Of a stretch of 64,000 nucleotides of DNA, positions 42,906-54,924 are shown piece after piece. Numbering within the stretch: position 1 is the stretch's first letter; every line of letters begins with the position of its first letter. Source of the DNA: Mytilus trossulus. Lineage: Eukaryota > Mollusca > Bivalvia > Mytilida > Mytilidae. The stretch lies in the NCBI RefSeq assembly GCF_036588685.1, contig NC_086383.1, positions 46,644,448 through 46,708,447 of the forward strand, given 5' to 3'. The position numbers were made by a program, and so were the translations under genes. Below the pieces are notes generated by a model that did not search any database, had not been told where the DNA came from, and was given only the letters and a program-made list of their open reading frames with translations.

Positions 42906-45900
42906 TATACTGACATCTACTTCAAATCTAGTTCTAATCAATCAGTACAATCCAACTTCATGCAACGGAACGAATGTAAAGACGTCATAAACAGTCAGAG
43001 ACTACCAAGATACAGGTATTGTAGATCAATGAAAGTACATATGTTACAATAAATAAGTGAAATTAGGAATTACACGTAATTACTAAACATTTCGGTAAAT
43101 ACCTGTAATTACTAGCCAATTTAGTATACATGTATTTACTAGTTGTTTCAGTGATTACTGGTATTCACTAACCCGAATAATCCAGTCGTTATATTACGCT
43201 CCCTATCGATCACTTCATTGACGCGTCCAATGATCACGAAGAATTCAAGCCCTCGAAATGTGGATAGAATCGGAGACGGTAAGGGCTTGAATTATTCGAA
43301 TTAGGTATTCACTGATTTTTTTTGGTAATTTTTACAGCTAATTACTAACTTGATATTTTTGTTATAAAATAAAAGATATAATTCAAGATACCAAATAAGA
43401 AAGTAAAAGGGTATGTATTTTAGGGCTAACTTAATAAAGGATTAAGGAATATGAGGCACATCAAAAGTGTATACTATCTAGTGTTTGTGAACTAAAACTG
43501 GAATATGGTTGTATTTTTCAGCATACAAGACAATGCTATCAATCCACTTTAGAGAAATGCATTAAATTGTGAGAAATTTGAAGGCAACTTCGACACCTCT
43601 TTTTGCTGATAGACATTCGATAATGCCAAATTTGGTTGAATAATCTTGATAGTTCTTTAAATCTCATAGTTTCTTTAAATCTAAATCTCCATCAGGCATA
43701 CTTGCCCAATGACACAAGTTAAATTCCTTTTACAAAAAAGGTTTATTTAAGACTTCTTTTGTCAGACTATTGCGATGAAGCTGACATTCTTCACAAACAA
43801 ATTTATACACTTTGATGGTGTTAAGAGTCACATTTCATATTTCTGTGTTTCTCTTTTATATGAGTTTTTTCAAGACCTCCAAACTTAAGCTTATAAACCT
43901 GAAAGAATATTTTATCATCGTTTTTACTTGTATAAGAATCATCTGTTTGTGGATTGTATATAAGTCAACTAATTGGTCTATCCCTTTTGTTTTACTTTCA
44001 ATGTTGTCATTCTGTTTCTTTTTGTCGAAACTGCGACTATTGCCGCAAAAGCGAGACATAGCAAACCATTCTGTCGTCAGTAGCGTCCACACATATTCAC
44101 TATGTGTTAAAGTTCTTCACATTTTGATAACTTTCTTAACTTATCCTGGATTTCTACTAAACTTGAACAGAAGCTTGTTTATGATTATAAGATAATACCC
44201 ATAAGTTATGTTTGTAAAAAAAAAATCCTTTTTCACATATTTCTTATAAATGGACTTCGTTTTTCCCCAGTTAATATTACATACACTCTGCATTTTTTTC
44301 TAAAACATTTATAAGATTTCATAAACCATCCTGGATTTTAACGAGATTTGGACAGAAGCTTCTTACAATACTTTTCAAACGATAGTTTCAGGAGGAAAAA
44401 TTTAATATTTGTTTCCCATTTTTGTTGAGCCTGCGACTAACAGCAAAAGAAGGCGAGATACTGGTTCCGCGAAACCTTACAATTTTCAAATTGTTTACTG
44501 ACCCTGTTTGAACTTTCAATAATGCATGCACATCTTGTTGGTAAACAGACGCTTGACCAACGTAGAAACAAATACCTCGTTTAAAACATGTGCGCGATTA
44601 GCCGTTTGCATCGTTTGTGGAAGAAAGAAATGCAGCCATTGATAAAGATATGGCCAACATCACGCATGAAAGGAAAATGTCATTATATGTTCATGAAGGC
44701 AAACACATATTAATCAGTTATATATGTCTCTGATGCAAAGAAAAATTCACAGGACAAGTAATCGAAATTTGTGAAAACTTGTGCCATATATGTAATTAAA
44801 ACCAATATATATTGACTGTCTAACAAATTAAAATATTAAGAAGGAAATTTAAAAAATACAGTTGTAAATCATAAATTTTCCATAAATCCTCTGGTTTTAA
44901 GAACTTTAAAGTGTGCTTTATGGCTTTTTGTCCTGTGACTTTCTTTCCGTTTATAGTTTTTAATTATGCAACTTTAGGATATACAATAGGAAAAATAATC
45001 TCAAAACTTAATTGTGACTATTTTATGTCCAGTGACTTTTTGCCTGCGACATTTTGTACTGTGACTTTTAGTCTGACATTATTAAATGTATCTACGTTTC
45101 AGACCTTTAGTCATTACAACCGTATGTGACGGCCAATCTGAGACTTTCGTGACACAAATCTTTCAAAAGAAATATTGTGAATTCGATTATTTAATTTATG
45201 CAATAAAAGTATCCCTAAAAAACACGCTTGCCATGGGACATAATATATTAGTATAATAGCCTCAGGTTTGCACTTACAGAAGAACAAATAAAATAAAACT
45301 ACAATTGCGAAATCAAATGAAAAATAGATTATCCGTTTTATGTGAAAGATAGTTCTAAATCTGTTGTAAGAACTACGAATGAAATGTGTTTGTTTGTCTT
45401 AAGCTCTTATTCTATTGTGTGTTTCACTGTTTACGGATTAATCGAATCAGATATTAAATTTTCCGGCATCAACTTGTCTTATTTTGAAGGTTGGGTATAC
45501 AGTCATTTGGTCCGTTCATGCGAAATTAAATTTGTTATCTCTCAAACCAAAAAAACAATCAATGCATTGCATACGAAACAAACAAATAAAAAAAATTAAA
45601 GTGCTGTACAAAGTATTTCGCTTTAGTTACTTTTTCATTTCATTTCATCTCAGAAAACTGTCTCGGTCATCTGGCCAATTAAAGCCATAAATTGTTATAC
45701 TTGACACTGCCGTACAATATACTATGACCACCATGACATGTACCTTCAAATATACAAACATTTCACTAATTATCAATCCTTGCTTTATGTATTGTTTTAT
45801 TATATTCGGATGAACCTGTCAAATCTTACTGACAAACCAGGTTTATAAAGATTCAAAAACATCCAACTTGTATCAGTATTTCACAAAACTCGTGAGCTCA

Positions 45901-46484
45901 GCATTCTGACCAAAACACCAACACATTATCTTGTGGAATATACAGGAAGCAAAACTTACCAAGTAAGAACAGAGATTTCTGTAGGTTTGTACATATACTT
46001 TACACATAATGTAAACTAATTGTAATGCAATGCGTCTGTTTTTAAAAATGACCAGGTTTGCTGAATTTATTCTTGGTCGAATAGTTGTTAACTATAGCTG
46101 TGACGGTTCGCGTGTTATAAAACCCACTTACATTTTCTAACAACACTTTTTTTCAATTCAATCTTTCAAAATGATCGACTGATTCTAAGAATTTCAAACT
46201 TTACTTATGTTTATTATTTTTATTAATGTAGGGAATAGCATGAGTTACAAGTAAATAATCAAGTTTCTTAATGATACTGAAATATTATATGTAATTCTTG
46301 ACTGAGACTACTATAATGTGTTATAGTAGTCTCAGTTCTTGATAAACACATTTTTTTTTCTCTGATACAAATATCAAAACCCTTTGTTGAAAACTAAAAC
46401 GTAGAATTGAAACAAATGTCTTTTACTCTCTTTAAAACTTAAAAATGTCAGGCTTTATCTTTTTGAATCCTATAAAATTGACAT
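42906..46484. other. Intergenic DNA
   Basis: No gene accepted. A 127-codon open frame at 43812-44195 is AT-driven and hydrophobic, and overlaps a dispersed repeat (AACAGAAGCTTGTTTATGAT at 44165, with a second diverged copy at about 44335-44460). A perfect hairpin lies at 46301-46336. Confidence 0.45.
46301..46336. repeat. Perfect 16-bp-stem hairpin flanked by a 7-bp repeat
   Basis: The arms ACTGAGACTACTATAA (46301-46316) and TTATAGTAGTCTCAGT (46321-46336) are exact complements around TGTG. TTCTTGA occurs overlapping each outer end, consistent with a tiny palindromic insertion or snap-back repair product. Confidence 0.85.
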
Positions 46485-49400
46485 AATAGGTCTCATGGTA
46501 AACGCAAGAACCGCAAAGCCAATCAACGTATTAAACATCGTATAAATTATACACTTGCTGATCTGTTATCTATAATAAAGAATAATGGCAGACATCAAGT
46601 ATTATGCAAACTGGGTCAGATACCTATAAGTAAATTATATGCTATTTTTCTGGAGTGTGATAAAATTTCTTTTTTTAGCCCATTTTATGAATACACCCGT
46701 ATTATTACAGCCTTTTGTCATCACAGGCTTTTTCCTATTATTGATAAACCTGAAAATCATAAACGACATTTTCTCAAATTAAAATATATAAATAGAGGTA
46801 TTGATTTTATTAATTTGTCTAGCATATTCAATGACTCTTCTGTCTATAGCTTAATACCTCCATATTTTGATAATATAGAACAACCCATTATTTCGTATTC
46901 TTATAAAAAAACGAGCAGAAATTTGATTTTCAATTATACGTCAATTACAACAGACGTCAATATAGAAAATAATGTTCCTTCCACTTGAGATTGCGAAACA
47001 TCTAGTTTTAAAAATGTTCCCTATGGTCATGTTATCACAGGAGACCTCAACATAGTCGATGACCGTGAAGTCATAACTTTTCTCAAGAAAGGACCGAAAT
47101 ACCGTCCTCCATCTACAATAGATTGGAAACAGTGTCGTCAGGTCATTAAAGACGCTCTGTCTGCCTATTGTAAAAATTGGTGCAAACGTGGAAAATCCGA
47201 TAAAAAATCTTTAGACAGTTATATTTGAATAAAATTATGAATACTGTTGATATTCGAATATCTCATTTAGAAAACAATTCTGAAATTAATAATAGGAACC
47301 ATGATATACCCATTTCTAGAATTAAAAAAACAAACTCAAGGTACTCGCAGAGCGGTTTGTGTTCGTACCGGCAGACAAGGCACCAAATAATGTAGTGGTG
47401 GTGTGACGCATATACTACACGAAAGTTCTTCAAAACGAAATTATCAATTCCTCTACATTCAGGTCAGTGCGTACCACAGAGAGTCAAATCGTTAACAAGC
47501 ATACCACTGCCACTGCCCAGCTTAAAGCATCTTCCGAACATTTGAAAGTCCCTACCATGTACTGGTTACCGAAATTACACAAAAAAACATTTAAATTCCG
47601 TTTCATCTCCGCTTCGAGTAAGTGTTCTACTACCAATCTATCAGTGCTTCTAACCACCTCCCTTACTACTATCAAAGATCTGGTTATTAACTTTTGTAAT
47701 AAAGCTTATAAAAATAATGGTATTAATTATTTTTGGAGTGTTAAAAATTCTTTAGAGGTTTTAGATAAAATACATGCTTTCAATGGTCCTCAGTTACAAT
47801 TCTGTTGACAGTTATGATTTTTCTACTCTGTACACTACACTTCCACACAATCTTATAAAGAAAAAGTTTTCGTATTTGATAAAATGGTCTTTCGAAAAAT
47901 TTCATTGTAATTTTATTTGCTGTAACTCGTTTAAGGCCTTTTTCTGTAACGAAAAAGGAAAGTATGCTAGATACACTTACTGGAAATGTGAGGATATGAT
48001 TGAAGCTTTAAACTTTCTGCTTGATAACATTTATGTACGTTTCGGCGATAAAGTGTATCGTCAGGTAGTAGGTATTCCTATGGGCACAAACTGTGCCCCT
48101 TTAATAGCAGATTTATTTCTATATTGCTATGAATCTCAGTTTATGACCAAACTCAGTAAAGACCCATCATTGTTACATTTGGTTGATACATTCAAAAATA
48201 CCTACCGTTATCTGGATGATATTTTTTCGTTGAATAATCCAGAGTTCTCTAAATATACTTCAGAAATTTACCCAAACGAAAAAAATACTTTATCTAAATC
48301 TAACATAAACAGCTGCAGTTGTCCTTTTCTAGATTTAGACATTTCAATTTCAAACGGGAAACTTCACACTAAAATTTACGACAAAAGAGACGATTTTTCA
48401 TTTCCTATTGTTAATTTTCCTTTTTTAGACGGCGATGTGCCGTTGGCTCCATCATACGGTGTTTATATATCGCAACTCGTTCAGTTTGCCCGTGTGTGTT
48501 CTGATGTCATAGAATTTAACGAACGTAATCAATGCATCACTGGTAAATTGTTGTGTCAGGGATTTCGATACCATAAATTACTTAAAACTTTTACTAAATT
48601 CTTTCATAGATACAAAGATTTGATAAGTAAATTTGGCTATACCTGTAGAAAGCTTATTAAAAATGGTATTTCACATTCTAAATTTTATGGTAATATTGTA
48701 CTTAAAGCGAGGAAATCACTATGTGATCCTTGTAAACTCATCGAACCTTTAAACACACTTATAAGTAAGGGTTATCGTACCAATATTGTAATTAGATCTC
48801 TGAATATAGTTCACATTGGCACTAATATTGATTTTGTCATTAGCAAATTAAAACATAACTAAATTTCATTATCTTTTGAGGCGAGATGTATAGAGACACA
48901 GACACGTTAACTTTTATTTCTATAGAAGTCGCTCTTCACTATACTACTACCTGCCGAAACATTTATTTTTGGCATTGCACAAGTTATGTCTTCTTTGACT
49001 ATTAATGACGTTAAAATACTAAATCCCTGGTATGTGTTTTAGTCGATTTTAGTCTCTGATTTTTTACTATTAATTGGTTTTGGCTTTTAACTAGCTGTCA
49101 GTAACTGCGAGTACTCTCAAATCGTATTTTCTTGTTAATTCGACCTGTTGATACTGTTTATAATGCTTTTTTGTTATTTTTTTATTTATATGGATCTTGT
49201 CTGTACACCAGCTTTGATTTTTTGTAATATCTTCAATTTTTCACTTATTCTTACAACATTTGTATAAACTTCAAGATTATAAAAAACGGTTTCTAAAGTG
49301 AACATTGATTGGTTAAATATTTTTCAGTGTGTTTGAATTTGTTTGTTAGCTTTTTGGTCATGAATGTTTGTCTCTTATATTTAATTTACTGTGCATTTGT

Positions 49401-49857
49401 ATTCAGATATCGCAGATCAAATTTATTCGTTCATTGTGTAATCATACGTTTTTTGATTGAGTTAAGTCTGCCAATTGATATTTTATTGTATGTTTTTCTA
49501 TGTTGTGATGTTATGCTATTGTTTCAGAAAAAGGGAGAAGGTTTGGATCCATTAAAACGTTTAATCCCGCTGCAAATGTTTGCACCTGTCCTAAGTCAGG
49601 AATCTGATGTACAGTATTTGTCGTTTGTTTATGTAATATATACGTGTTTCTCGTTTTGTTTATAGAGATTAGACCGTTGGTTTTCCCGTTTGAATGGTTT
49701 TACACTAGTAATTTTGGGGCCCTTTATAGGTTGTTGTTCGGTGTGAGCCAAGGCTCCGTGTTGAAGGCCGTACTTTAACCTATAATGGTTTAATTTTTAA
49801 ATTGTTATTTGGATGGAGAGTTGTCTCATTGGCACTCACGTCACATCTTCCTATATC
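46485..49857 (+). mobile_element. Near full-length Penelope-like element, inactivated
   Basis: The coding part (about 46500-48862) is followed by a 1-kb tail ending GTTGTCTCATTGGCACTCAC and CACATCTTCCTATATCTA. No terminal duplication was found by eye. The coding region has premature TGA codons (46988 and 47228), a frameshift at about 47340 and another at about 47800. The same tail is scattered in both orientations over the window. Confidence 0.82.
46500..48862 (+). pseudogene. Penelope-like reverse transcriptase, broken reading frame
   Basis: In order: N-terminal region with TLADLLSIIK; HVITGDLNIV and GPKYRPPSTI (about 47025-47125); RFVFVPADKAPNNVVVV (47352-47404); YWLPKLHK (47560s) and RFISASSKCST; DFSTLYTTLPH (about 47817); IPMGTNCAPLIADLFLY (about 48073); the catalytic YRYLDDIF (48203-48226); FLDLDISISNGKLHTKIYDK; then a C-terminal FYGNIVLKARKS region and stop at 48862. 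This motif set is that of Penelope-like, telomerase-related enzymes. No GIY-YIG endonuclease is seen at either end, which usually follows the reverse transcriptase in canonical members. Confidence 0.88.
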
Positions 49858-52150
49858 TATGTAGGCGTTTTGGATGTGGTAAGTAATACATGAGGGTTTG
49901 GATGGGGTTAAATGATTAAAGAATAATGCCCTTAAAAAATGAAGATTAGAGAATAATGAGCCAAAAAATAGAAGATTAGAGAATAAAAGGGTTAATTTTT
50001 GGAAGATTAGAGAAAAAAGGGGTTATTTTTTTAAAGATTAGAGAAAAATGGGGTGAAAATTAAATGTTTACAGAATAACAGACCCCCCCCCCCATCCATA
50101 CCCTCATACATAAAAATACAAGTTTTTTTCATCCCATCAAAGCGGAAATAAAATTCATGTAGGAAAATAATCCATATAAAAATCAGTAAAATATGTGATT
50201 TGCCTTATTTAATTTTTGAACTTGCATTCAATTTATTTCAAATGAGTATTGCTTTATAAACTTTGAACAATAAGTTTGTGACAAATACACAATAAGTATA
50301 CAATATAACTGAGTATATAGTAAGCTTTAAATCCTTGCTTGTGTTGATTTCTTTATCTTTGTTTTGATATTCTCACTAGGAAATTATCAAATGTTCTGGG
50401 ACTTTTTTCAAGAAATTGCAATTGTTTCAAGGAGGTTTAAAAAAAAAATCATTAATATTGCATGGAAAATGATTTTGAATAATTTATAAAATCAATGAAT
50501 GTTAAAAAGTGTAATCTTCGATAACATTTCACGTTCTTTTTTACGAATATAGTCCTTAGTGTTAACAGTGGGTTAATTGCCATTAATTTTTATACCCCTT
50601 CCAAATTTATTTCTCCATGTTTAATGCCTCAAATTGTAAGTAGGGGGGTGAAATTACACTGTACAAAAATTTGGGTTCAGAATTTTACAGGAAAGTAGTG
50701 ATTTGGTCCAGCTGGAAAAGGTTAAAAATTAGCACTTCGGAAGCTGTCAAAAGATTTCTAGACACCCTAATCACAAAATTGTCCATATTTTGAGTTAGAA
50801 GCGATGAAGTTTTCTATAATTTGATATAATTTGTCCCAAAAGTAGTACAACACACTGTAAAAATTTCATTGAGAAAGCGCAGGTGGGATTTTTTTAATTT
50901 TCATTTATGTTCTAAAAGATAATTGTGGGTTGGAACTAATGGTTGATAGCTCTGTATAGACAAACTATCAACATGTATTTTAAACTATAGTAAATTCGTG
51001 TAATTGAAGCCATATCGTTTATTTAAAAAAAATACATCTATTGTATTATGTCATAAACTTGGCATTTTGATGGACCGTGTTTTGTTTATAATCAGGAAAA
51101 GTTATTCAGTTGCAATAATCAGTTATCAAATCGTATTTTAAACTTATTAGGAAAATTGATAGCTAATTAATTCTCCCCTGCCTACGGCCTGTAATCAATA
51201 AGTTATTGGCGGTTGGTTTTTTTTCGGTCAGCTATATTAATTTGTTCTGCTCTTATTTTAACCATTTTACCGCTTTCGTGTCGTTCGGTCCAAATTTGAA
51301 AATGAGCTTAGTACAATTATTATTCATCAACAGTTAACATCAGTTCCTTTGACCAATGTAAACTAGTCTTTGGACTGTTGCAATACAAAATCATAAGCTT
51401 CGCTTTAGAATGATGTACATGTTTTTGGTTTAAAAATGTTTACCACTTGTTAGCTGCTTCAAACTTTAAACATAATGGTATATTGATAAATATTAAGGGG
51501 GATTAGCAATACATCTTATTTTGGAAACTGTTCTATACATGCTTATAGTCAGGAAATATATAACAACTCTTTCCATAATGAGAATTGTTAAAAATTGGGC
51601 AATATATCATTAATAAAACAAAGAAGTGTGTAAAGTTTCAAGCAATAATCATAAATCGTTTTTGAGATACAGTGCGACATGTAAAAAACCCCTGCCCCTT
51701 TTTTTCAAAATACTCAATAACTCAAAAATTAAATTTTGAATCATCACCAAAAAGTATACTGATCTTAAAATTAATATAACTAAGAATTGTGTAAAGTTTT
51801 AAGCAATAATCAATATAGTTTTTGATATACAGTGCGACATGTGAAAAAAACATACCCCTGTTTTAGTTACAAAGTGCTGTAACTCAAAAAGTTTTAATCT
51901 TATTTTCACCAAAAAGTATACAGATCATTTGACCGTCATAAGAAACAACTATAATAAGTTTCATGAAATTTTGATAAGTCATTCTCAAGTTACAGCGCGA
52001 CATGTTACGCCGTCCAGACGGATAGACAGACTGACGTACAGATGGACAAAAGTTTAAAAAAAGGGGGTGTTAAAAACATTAGATTTATACTGGTGTAATA
52101 TTTGTAGCAGATATGTATAAAATGATGCATTATATGTTTTCATTTTTTAG
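49858..52150. other. Intergenic or intronic DNA upstream of 52151
   Basis: About 49900-50080 has repeated GATTAGAGAATAA-type units. About 50560-50900 is a dispersed repeat (GGGGGTGAAATTACACTGTA). 51540-52060 contains about three imperfect copies of a 130-bp unit with ATACAGTGCGACATGT, ending in GACAGACTGACG-type sequence. No upstream exon of the 52151 gene was found. Confidence 0.5.
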
Positions 52151-52394
52151 ATTCAAAACATGGCCTCCTATCAGGTACAGTATGGAACCAGGAGACAAAG
52201 TTGCCACTGCTGTTGTTATTGGATCTGGGACAGAGACCGAGATGATTCAAATGAAAACCAGTAGAGAGACATCAGAGTCATCACGTGAAGCATCAACAAA
52301 ACCACCAACTCAACATACAGGGCAGCCATATTCCTCGAGCCTACCTACCACCAGACGTCCTGCCAAGAGGAAAAGGACAACAAATACACCAATG
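52151..52394 (+). CDS. Penultimate coding exon of an unrecognised Ser/Thr-rich gene (partial)
   Basis: 244 nt between a strong acceptor (CATTTTTTAG) and donor (ATG|GTGAGT). One base completes a codon, then 81 codons starting FKTWPPIRYSMEPGDKVATA, passing through a Ser/Thr/Pro-rich stretch to a basic RRPAKRKR, a likely nuclear signal. It ends in phase 0, which matches the next exon. An in-frame ATG inside (M of MEPGDK) or upstream at 52113 could be the start, so a shorter gene is possible. The family is unknown. Confidence 0.65.
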
Positions 52395-52592
52395 GTGAGT
52401 TTTACCATAACATTACAAATCTGAAATTGAGTGTTGTTATGCGTCCCATTAACCCATATCTCACACACATTTATCTTTATATTCATTATATATCTGACAA
52501 TTCTTTTGATAACCTAATGTTCATCCATCACCAAGTTCCTGGTTTCTACAAGTCATGGTAATGTTAGAAAACTCCACAGAATAATAATGAAA

Positions 52593-53130
52593 ACAAGAGG
52601 CTCTAAAGAGCATGTGCCACTCACCTGCATCTTCATCAATAGTAACTTTTTAGTTAAAATCATGAAACAGAAATAACACTATAGAGTTAACTGATATGTT
52701 AGGTCGTGTTGGTATATTTGTAGCATTCATCCTGCTGATAAATATTCATTTTAAACGTTTCTATTTATCAATTATAGTTTTCAGAAAAATGTTAAAAACG
52801 ATCATAAAAGGTCAATTATTAGTTGACTAAATATGGATCTTGTCAGACAGATCGAAAGTGCTTCTATAAAGTTTCTAGCTATCTATAAAAGTTTTCAAGT
52901 TAATAGACAAAAATATGTAAATTCATCATAATTATAAGGAAAATAACTCCTTTTGACTGTTATGACTTAATGTTTATAGATAGAGCTCAACATTCTGAAT
53001 ATATTTTACACATCAAATTATTTCTATTAATACTAATTCTCAAAATAAACGATAAAGTTGCACTTTACCCCTATCCTCTAATTTGGCCCATGGCAACTAT
53101 TTTGGTTGGCAGACAGGATAATCAGACAGT
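52593..53130 (+). repeat. 5' part of the terminal-hairpin repeat family
   Basis: It begins AGAGGCTCTAAAGAGCATGT and CCACTCACCTG, matching the 5' hairpin end of 32853-33705, and contains the CAGACAGGATAATCAGACAG stretch typical of the body. No 3' hairpin is present. It lies in the intron between 52394 and 53645. Confidence 0.65.
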
Positions 53131-53644
53131 AGATACACAAAGTTGATTAAAAAAACTAGGACTTGGCAAAAGTTGTGATTATATACACTTAATTTGATAA
53201 TTCTTCCTTCTCAATTCAGAAGTTGTTGATTGTTTCTGTAAATCATACTGTTTTGAACATAAATCAGGACCTTCGATTTCCCTAGTTTTAAACTTGTCAT
53301 ATCAAAGCCTTTTTGTAACTGGATTTGCGCAATGTGATTTTTTCATTGTTGAAGGCTGTATGTTGACCTATAGCTAGCCTGCTAAATTCTACAGTATTAG
53401 ATTTATGTAGGTTAGTTGTGTCATAGCAGTCATACCAGATCTTCTTTTTATTGGCATAAATGATTAAATCACATGATTTGTATGAACTTCAAAAAGGATT
53501 CAAACATTTAAATGCGGTTGAGCAAAGATTTATCATATTGAGTGGCATAAGATCATTGTAATAAGAGATGCTATTAAGATATCAATCTCATAACTACTTT
53601 TCCCCTCATTTATAGACTTAAAAAACAATTTTACTTTATTTCAG

Positions 53645-54154
53645 AGGCAATCCAAAACCTCCAGAATAGTACCACTCTCCAAAACTGCATCATCTGAATC
53701 AACAACCAGACCATCAGCGTCTACCTCTAGAACTGCACCATCTGAATCAACAGCCAGACCATCAGTGTCTACCTCTAGAACAGCACCATCTGAATCAACA
53801 ACCAGACCATCAGTTTCTACCTCTAGAACTGCACCATCTGAATCAACAACCAGACCATCAGTTTCTACCTCTAGAACTGCACCATCTGAATCAACAACCA
53901 GACCATCAGTTTCTACCTCAGTACCACCAACATCACTTACACAAACACAACCAACTACAACAATGTATCCAGGTTCTAGTTTTCCTGATGAAGACAAGAT
54001 TATTAAGTTGTTACATGTTATAATAGAGCAAAATACCAAACTTGAACATAAACTAGAAGCCATAAACAGACGTCTAATGACCAATGAAGCCAAACAGAAT
54101 ACAATGATAGACCTATTGCAAAGATGTGACAAGTTCCTGGAATATGAAACATGA
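53645..54154 (+). CDS. Last coding exon: Ser/Thr-rich repeats and C-terminal coiled coil
   Basis: 510 nt, 169 codons and TGA. It follows a TTATTTCAG acceptor in phase 0 after 52394. Residues 12-91 of this exon are five 16-residue repeats of SRTAPSESTTRPSVST type. A linker rich in Thr and Pro follows, then a C-terminal helix with heptad character (KIIKLLHVIIEQNTKLEHKL and EAINRRLMTNEAKQNTMIDL) suited to oligomerisation. With the basic stretch in the previous exon this suggests a nuclear or DNA-associated protein, but that is an inference. No domain is recognised. Confidence 0.72.
   Translation, partial: RQSKTSRIVPLSKTASSESTTRPSASTSRTAPSESTARPSVSTSRTAPSESTTRPSVSTSRTAPSESTTRPSVSTSRTAPSESTTRPSVSTSVPPTSLTQTQPTTTMYPGSSFPDEDKIIKLLHVIIEQNTKLEHKLEAINRRLMTNEAKQNTMIDLLQRCDKFLEYET
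53678..53917 (+). repeat. 48-bp coding minisatellite, 5 copies
   Basis: Each unit encodes 16 residues in frame. The last three are almost identical, so copy number is probably variable. The opposite strand also lacks stops through the array (163 codons, 53641-54132), which I take as a by-product. Confidence 0.92.
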
Positions 54155-54284
54155 GAGATTTCTTTTTACTTCTTCATCATATTGAAGACTTGAGTTTAAC
54201 TTGCTGCAAACTGATCACAAGATAACTAGTTTTCTTATCAAACAAAGATCATTCACCTATTGTTATTTTTATATATTACAGTGA

Positions 54285-54290
54285 AATAAA
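54285..54290 (+). promoter_or_regulatory. Polyadenylation signal AATAAA (plus-strand gene)
   Basis: It lies 131 bases after the TGA at 54154, a normal 3' UTR distance. Confidence 0.55.
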
Positions 54291-54733
54291 TAAGAAAAGA
54301 CTACCAATATAATTGTTATCATTAAATACATAGCTACACAATGTCCTAATAGGAATATTACATGAAAAATATAAAAACATTTCTCAAAAGTGGTTTATTA
54401 AAAAAAAGTCTCTGGAGACAATTTTAATCTATGACATTATTTGTTTTCTGTCCTATTTTCAACGATAAACAGTTGGTCTCTTGCTAGAAAAACAAGTGGA
54501 AAAACACACAAATCATTGACATGGAAATGTTGTAGCCATAATCATATCCACTATTATCAATTAGTCTCATCATCTATATTTGGTTATCATAAAGCAACAC
54601 ATCAAATATGTATTCCAGTCTCAAAATTGCTTCTATGGGTGGTTACAATATTGTGAAAGAGTCTTCTCTGGGAACAATGTATGATTTTATGGAAAATCCA
54701 TAGACAAGAAAACAGGTTCCATTACTTAGTAGT

Positions 54734-54739
54734 TTTATT
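54734..54739 (-). promoter_or_regulatory. Polyadenylation signal AATAAA (minus-strand exon)
   Basis: AATAAA on the minus strand 40 bases after the stop at 54779. It supports 54779-54924 as a real terminal exon. Confidence 0.5.
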
Positions 54740-54778
54740 TTTTGTTTTGATAGCAGAAAAGCTACAGCTTTTGATATT

Positions 54779-54924
54779 CTATTTGTCAAAATGGTAAGAT
54801 GTGAGACTTTTGTAATCTTTCATAATATCAAAAATTGCATCTGTCAGCAGTTCTGTTTGTAAGTTGTTTTTCCATTCTTTGACAAGTTTTTCCTTTGGCT
54901 TAACACCATGGCCTTCTGAATCAT
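54779..54924 (-). CDS. Terminal coding exon of an unrecognised minus-strand gene (partial)
   Basis: 146 nt. After the acceptor (TGAATTACAG) two bases complete a codon, then 47 codons and TAG: DSEGHGVKPKEKLVKEWKNN followed by LQTELLTDAIFDIMKDYKSL and a short end. It is lysine-rich and helical with no known motif. The good acceptor, charged composition against an AT-rich background, and a close AATAAA support coding. It converges with the plus-strand gene ending at 54154. No upstream exon was identified in 54925-64000. Confidence 0.55.

Noticed and set aside
43245-43300. AATTCAAGCCCT/AGGGCTTGAATT stem as a possible structured RNA
   Set aside because: A 12-bp stem with a 26-base loop in AT-rich DNA is within chance for 64 kb, with no second copy seen.
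43812-44195. 127-codon hydrophobic open frame
   Set aside because: Composition follows AT-rich DNA, it overlaps a dispersed repeat, and no domain, signal or splice logic is seen.
49309-49665. 118-codon open frame
   Set aside because: It lies in the 3' tail of the Penelope-like element; the hydrophobic residues reflect T-rich sequence.
53641-54132. 163-codon minus-strand frame opposite the Ser/Thr repeats
   Set aside because: The 48-bp repeat lacks stops on both strands. The plus strand has the acceptor, phase match to an upstream exon, heptad C-terminus and AATAAA.
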